From MPNP01 sp026709725 (GTDB lineage: Bacteria > Pseudomonadota > Alphaproteobacteria > Rhodobacterales > Rhodobacteraceae): a stretch of DNA of 64,000 nt. Where the stretch lies: the NCBI GenBank assembly GCA_965200805.1, contig OZ241384.1:2790001-2854000 (forward strand). Reading direction: 5' to 3'. Position numbers and translations under genes: made by a program. The notes under the pieces are model-generated. The model saw only the letters and a program-made list of their open reading frames with translations. It ran no database searches and had not been told where the DNA came from. Of this stretch, positions 60,939-64,000 are shown in pieces; the stretch's first letter is position 1, and each line of letters opens with the position of its first letter.

Positions 60939-61619
60939 TCAGGCCTTGTTCGACTCAATCGATTCATCTTCGACGGTCACGGGATCATCGGCACCCTGGT
61001 GATCTCTTTCGCTTGCAGATAAGTCTGACTCGGCACTGTTATCGGGGGCAGGGGCTGTCTCAATGCCGTCCCGAGGTGTTGAACCGCTTTCGTCATTGTC
61101 TGTGGCAGCCTCATCCTCGGCCTCGCCCGTGATCTCGGCGATTGTCAAACCCAGGGCCTGCTGTTCCGCCTCATCATGCGTTCGTGCCACATTGATCGTG
61201 ATCAGGACATCGACTTCCGGATGCAGACTGATTGTGATGCTGTGGAGTCCCAACTCCTTGATCGGTCGTTCCAGATCAATCTGGGACCGGCTGATCAGGA
61301 CTCCTTCCGCAGATGTTGCCTTGGCGATGTCGTTCTTGCTTACAGACCCGTAGAGAGACCCTGTGTCCGCTGCCGATCGAATCAGAATGAAGCTCTGGCC
61401 TTCCAGTCTGGAGGCGACCTGTTCGGCCTCACGGCACTGTTCAATATTGCGTGCTTCAAGTTCCTGGCGCCTTGATTCAAAGAATTTCAAATTTGCCGGA
61501 GTCTCTTTCAATGCCTTGCCCTGGGGCAAAAGGTAATTCCGGGCATAACCGGCCTTTACATTGACCAAATCACCCATCAATCCCAGTTTGGGTATCCGTT
61601 CAAGGAGAATTACACGCAT
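60939..61619 (-). CDS. rplI: 50S ribosomal protein L9, with acidic C-terminal extension
   Basis: A 226-aa L9. It begins MRVILLERIPKLGLMGDLV and contains VKAGYARNYLLPQGKA, followed by the connecting helix and C-terminal domain ending near residue 165. Typical L9 is about 150 aa. The extra ~60 residues are strongly acidic and low-complexity (EAEDEAATDNDESGSTP and so on). Several alphaproteobacteria have such tails. It is the last gene of the rpsF-rpsR-rplI cluster. Confidence 0.97.
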   Translation of the reverse strand: MRVILLERIPKLGLMGDLVNVKAGYARNYLLPQGKALKETPANLKFFESRRQELEARNIEQCREAEQVASRLEGQSFILIRSAADTGSLYGSVSKNDIAKATSAEGVLISRSQIDLERPIKELGLHSITISLHPEVDVLITINVARTHDEAEQQALGLTIAEITGEAEDEAATDNDESGSTPRDGIETAPAPDNSAESDLSASERDHQGADDPVTVEDESIESNKA

Positions 61620-61642
61620 GCTATCCTGCTCCTGTCCGGGAT

Positions 61643-61867
61643 CTATTTTACCACATAGGGAAGCAGGGCCAGATAGCGTGCCCGCTTGATCGCGGTGGCA
61701 AGCTTTCGCTGCTTCTTGGTCGATACGACAGAGATCCGTGTCGGTACAATCTTGCCCCGATCTGTAAGATACGATGTCAGCGTGTCAATATCCTTGTAAT
61801 CAATCTCGGGTGCATCGGCACCAGAGAACGGACAGACCTTGCGTCGGCGGTAGAATGACCGTGCCAT
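61643..61867 (-). CDS. rpsR: 30S ribosomal protein S18
   Basis: A 74-aa S18: FYRRRKVCPFSG at the N-terminus and GKIVPTRISVVSTKKQRKLA then IKRARYLALLPYV at the C-terminus. It sits between rpsF (3-base gap) and rplI (23-base gap), the usual bacterial order. Confidence 0.98.
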   Translation of the reverse strand: MARSFYRRRKVCPFSGADAPEIDYKDIDTLTSYLTDRGKIVPTRISVVSTKKQRKLATAIKRARYLALLPYVVK

Positions 61868-61870
61868 TGA

Positions 61871-62227
61871 TTATTGCCTCCTGCCTGAACTGGACTTTCG
61901 TTGTGCCTTGGCCTTCATCATGGCTGAGGGCTCATCGGAGTGGGCATCAACCCGGATTGTCAGGAACCGAATCACGTCTTCATCAATTCGCAGGAGACGT
62001 TCAAGTTCCTGTACCGCAGAGGTGGGTGACTCAATTTTAAGAAACAGGTAATGACCCTTTCGGTTTTTCTTGATTCGGTATGCGAGCCGCTTGGCCCCCC
62101 AGTACTCGGTGTCAACGACCCTGCCTCCGTTGTTCTCAAGGATGGATGCGCACTTCTCCTTGAGGCCATCGACCTGGGATGTCGACAAGTCGGGACGGGC
62201 AATGCAGACCTGTTCATAAAATGCCAT
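61871..62227 (-). CDS. rpsF: 30S ribosomal protein S6
   Basis: A 118-aa S6: MAFYEQVCIARPDLSTSQVD, VVDTEYWGAKRLAYRIKKNR and GHYLFLKIE. ATG 62227 is chosen because homology starts there, rather than at 62272. The C-terminus is basic (KAKAQRKSSSGRRQ). S6 pairs with S18 on the 30S platform and heads this transcription unit. Confidence 0.97.
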   Translation of the reverse strand: MAFYEQVCIARPDLSTSQVDGLKEKCASILENNGGRVVDTEYWGAKRLAYRIKKNRKGHYLFLKIESPTSAVQELERLLRIDEDVIRFLTIRVDAHSDEPSAMMKAKAQRKSSSGRRQ

Positions 62228-63520
62228 ATTTGTATCCCGTATAACCATGTCAGAGGCAAAGCGCAGCTCCAATCGAAGGTCTGCCTGGCTTCACTTCATT
62301 GGAGCAGCCGCCATTTACCAAAGTCAGAGAGAATTGCAAACGATTGCGGAGACTCTAACATATGGTTGGCGTATCGCCCTGCAATGACCCGCATCTTCAG
62401 TAGATGAAACCACAACCCTCTTCCATGGACATGGAGCGTCTTGATGCAAACAACATGCCATGCGATGGGTCCGACCTGAGAGAAATACATGACGCGATGC
62501 ACATCATCAGGAAGGCATCATGACCAGACCCAAAGGGCCGCCCGGGCCGTTCCAGTCAGGCTGCACGGCTGCCAGCCATATTGATGCACCGGGAAATCCC
62601 GGGTCCTGTGAGACCCGACTGCCCCAATTCCGGACACATCCCGGTAAAGGATAACCCTATCTGGTTGGCCAGTGCTTCTGGCAGTCCGCAGGAACCAATC
62701 GCATGATATAACCGTCATCCTTTACCGGTTTTGATAAGAATGATTATATCATATTGATTCTGATTGGTACTTCTGAATCGTGGGCAATCGGGTATATGGT
62801 CTTCCGGCAAGGGCCCTGCGAATCCATTGATGTGAGCTGTGGGCATTCTGAACAATACCGGATTTCCGTGAAGGATATGACCCATGACCCGCAAATGCTC
62901 CCCATCGGTATCCAGGACTCCGAGACAATCCGCAGCGAAGACTCCTGCCGTGTCGACAGGACCTCCCTTGCCAGACAGATTGTGGATGAGGGTCGCCGCC
63001 TCTCCCGTCCCGCCGCTTCGGCAGGAGTCTGCTCCCCGATACAATCCGTGCCCTGCTTGCGGGTCATGAAAACCTGTTCGGGGGTCTTGCCATCCATCCC
63101 CACCGGGGCTGATGCATCACCCATCCGGTCCTGCACCCCGGCTTGGGCGGAAAGGAATAGGCTGGAGGTCCGGGCTGAGCCTGCCGTCATCATGTGGCAC
63201 GCCGGTCCAGTCATCCTGTTCCTGAAATCAGCTTTTTCAGAACACGCAGCATGGCAATCCGGATGGTCTGCCCCGCTTCGCCAATCATGCCCGTTTATCT
63301 TGCCGGGAAACCCATGTTCCGGGAGAAATCAAGGAGAGGGTTCCGGGAGCGGTTGCCCATGCTCGCCGGTTCGGCTGCGGTGCTCCACTGGAAGCCTGTG
63401 TCGGACATGATCGCCCGTCTCGCCAAGTTTGGCTCTGCCCCGATCTTGTCCAATCCCGCTCCGCACCTGTCGAGATCCTGTCCCTCTGCGCCTTCCGGGG
63501 CGGTCAGGTCCGCATCCGGC
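62228..63520. other. Long stretch without a confident gene
   Basis: About 1.3 kb. It begins with the presumed rpsF promoter region. From 62.7 kb onward overlapping frames on both strands (for example + 62754-63410) have biased composition and no motif, resembling the GC-rich stretch at 6.5-8.7 kb. It may be decayed DNA. Confidence 0.4.
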
Positions 63521-64000
63521 GTGCGGCAAGCCGCACGCCCCACCATTTTTTGCCCCGCCTTCACGGCCATCCTCCTGGCCCTGCTGCCGATGTTCGGTCT
63601 GACGGCTGAGGCGCAGACGCGGGTGTTGGTCTCAACCATCGTGCAGTCAAATGCCGCTCAGTTGGTCTTTCCGGGCTCTCCCATTGCAAGTACGGCTTTC
63701 GGTTTGATCGATCACGGTCAGAGATTCACCACCGGCTCCAATGCGGACGGCTACAGGCTCGACAGTGTTGAGATTCTGTTTGGCCAGATTGCAACCGGCC
63801 TCACCTACACAGCCCGTATTCGCCAGGCTGGAACTTCGGGTCCCGGCAATACGGTCGGCACCCTGACCACACCGTCCTTCTCAACCTCTGCGACAGACCA
63901 GACGCTGAGCTTTGCGGCTCCAGCGGGAGGGATCGCGCTTGCCGCAAGCACGGATTATTTTCTTGTTCTTGAGGTATCTGGAACCCGGACCAACCAGACT
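63521..64000 (+). CDS. Secreted surface-type protein, 3' truncated by window end
   Basis: Reading from GTG 63521, a signal peptide (FTAILLALLPMFGLTAEAQ) is followed by Thr/Ser-rich beta-strand sequence such as GLIDHGQRFTTGSNADGYRL and LAASTDYFLVLEVSGTRTN. This pattern is seen in bacterial extracellular proteins with repeated choice-of-anchor or FN3-like domains. The frame is open to the last base. An internal ATG at 63590 is less likely because it removes the signal peptide. Function unknown. Confidence 0.68.
   Translation, partial: MRQAARPTIFCPAFTAILLALLPMFGLTAEAQTRVLVSTIVQSNAAQLVFPGSPIASTAFGLIDHGQRFTTGSNADGYRLDSVEILFGQIATGLTYTARIRQAGTSGPGNTVGTLTTPSFSTSATDQTLSFAAPAGGIALAASTDYFLVLEVSGTRTNQT

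Noticed and set aside
60559..61002. Plus-strand frame of 147 codons upstream of and overlapping rplI
   Set aside because: Low-complexity product, overlaps the rplI 3' end in antisense, no ribosome site.
62754..63410. Plus-strand frame of 218 codons
   Set aside because: No motif, biased composition, and open frames overlap on the other strand.

Overview
The window reads as a chromosomal segment of a GC-rich Gram-negative bacterium, most likely an alphaproteobacterium. This is inferred from TRAP and carbohydrate-ABC uptake operons, a pxpBCA 5-oxoprolinase cluster, the rpsF-rpsR-rplI ribosomal cluster and general codon style. No rRNA marker is present, so the assignment is tentative. Intact, tightly overlapping metabolic operons alternate with decayed stretches (hipA, an ABC sugar operon, a DNA methyltransferase, cas6), so the genome looks rich in pseudogenes. 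Several lesions are single-base indels, so sequencing error must be excluded. No tRNA or rRNA gene was recognised.

Layout: (1) 1-6472, + strand: the end of a carbohydrate ABC permease, two glycerol-1-phosphate-dehydrogenase-like paralogues, a RidA-family protein, an ABC ATPase, a SelA-like PLP enzyme and an SDR, almost all with overlapping ends. (2) 6473-10518: GC-rich sequence without convincing genes, a 143-bp structure with perfect 23-bp inverted ends, and a Cys-rich secreted-protein gene interrupted by a C10 tract in its signal-peptide region. (3) 10519-17117: a beta-fructosidase-like hydrolase and LacI regulator (-) divergent from a sugar ABC transporter (+). A ~270-bp structured element lies on each side in inverted orientation. 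(4) 17569-20494: TRAP transporter. (5) 20806-24480: phnD-C-E-E phosphonate/phosphite-type ABC transporter with a promoter and overlapping operator-like palindrome.

(6) 24593-41788 is the defence island. A bidirectional terminator is followed by a 47-repeat CRISPR array, an AT-rich leader and a type III-B operon on the minus strand: cas6 (frameshifted), cmr2, cmr3, cmr4, cmr5, a single gene fusing Cmr6 and Cmr1, a Cas02710-type CARF protein, cas1 and cas2. Upstream on the same strand are a 54-aa small protein, a BglII-like endonuclease, an MT-A70 methyltransferase with two lesions and an IS1595-type transposase. Cas10/Cmr2 keeps its GGDD motif, so the complex should make cyclic oligoadenylate for the CARF protein. 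Seven of 46 spacers contain a Shine-Dalgarno sequence followed at normal spacing by ATG. Six of these are oriented so that the crRNA is antisense to the mRNA, and several spacers hit the same or homologous protospacers.

(7) 42218-49297: pobA, a thioredoxin-like protein, rpe and acs (-), divergent from pxpB-pxpC-pxpA (+). (8) 49786-53310: a tandem duplication of a PD-(D/E)XK-like gene and a broken hipBA pair. (9) 53421-59070, minus strand: rpiA, an RpiR regulator, a HAD phosphatase and xylB, with the remains of a sugar ABC transporter and an aldehyde dehydrogenase upstream. Together these look like an eroding pentose pathway. (10) 59484-64000: a 2-hydroxyacid dehydrogenase, rplI-rpsR-rpsF and the start of a secreted protein that runs off the window.
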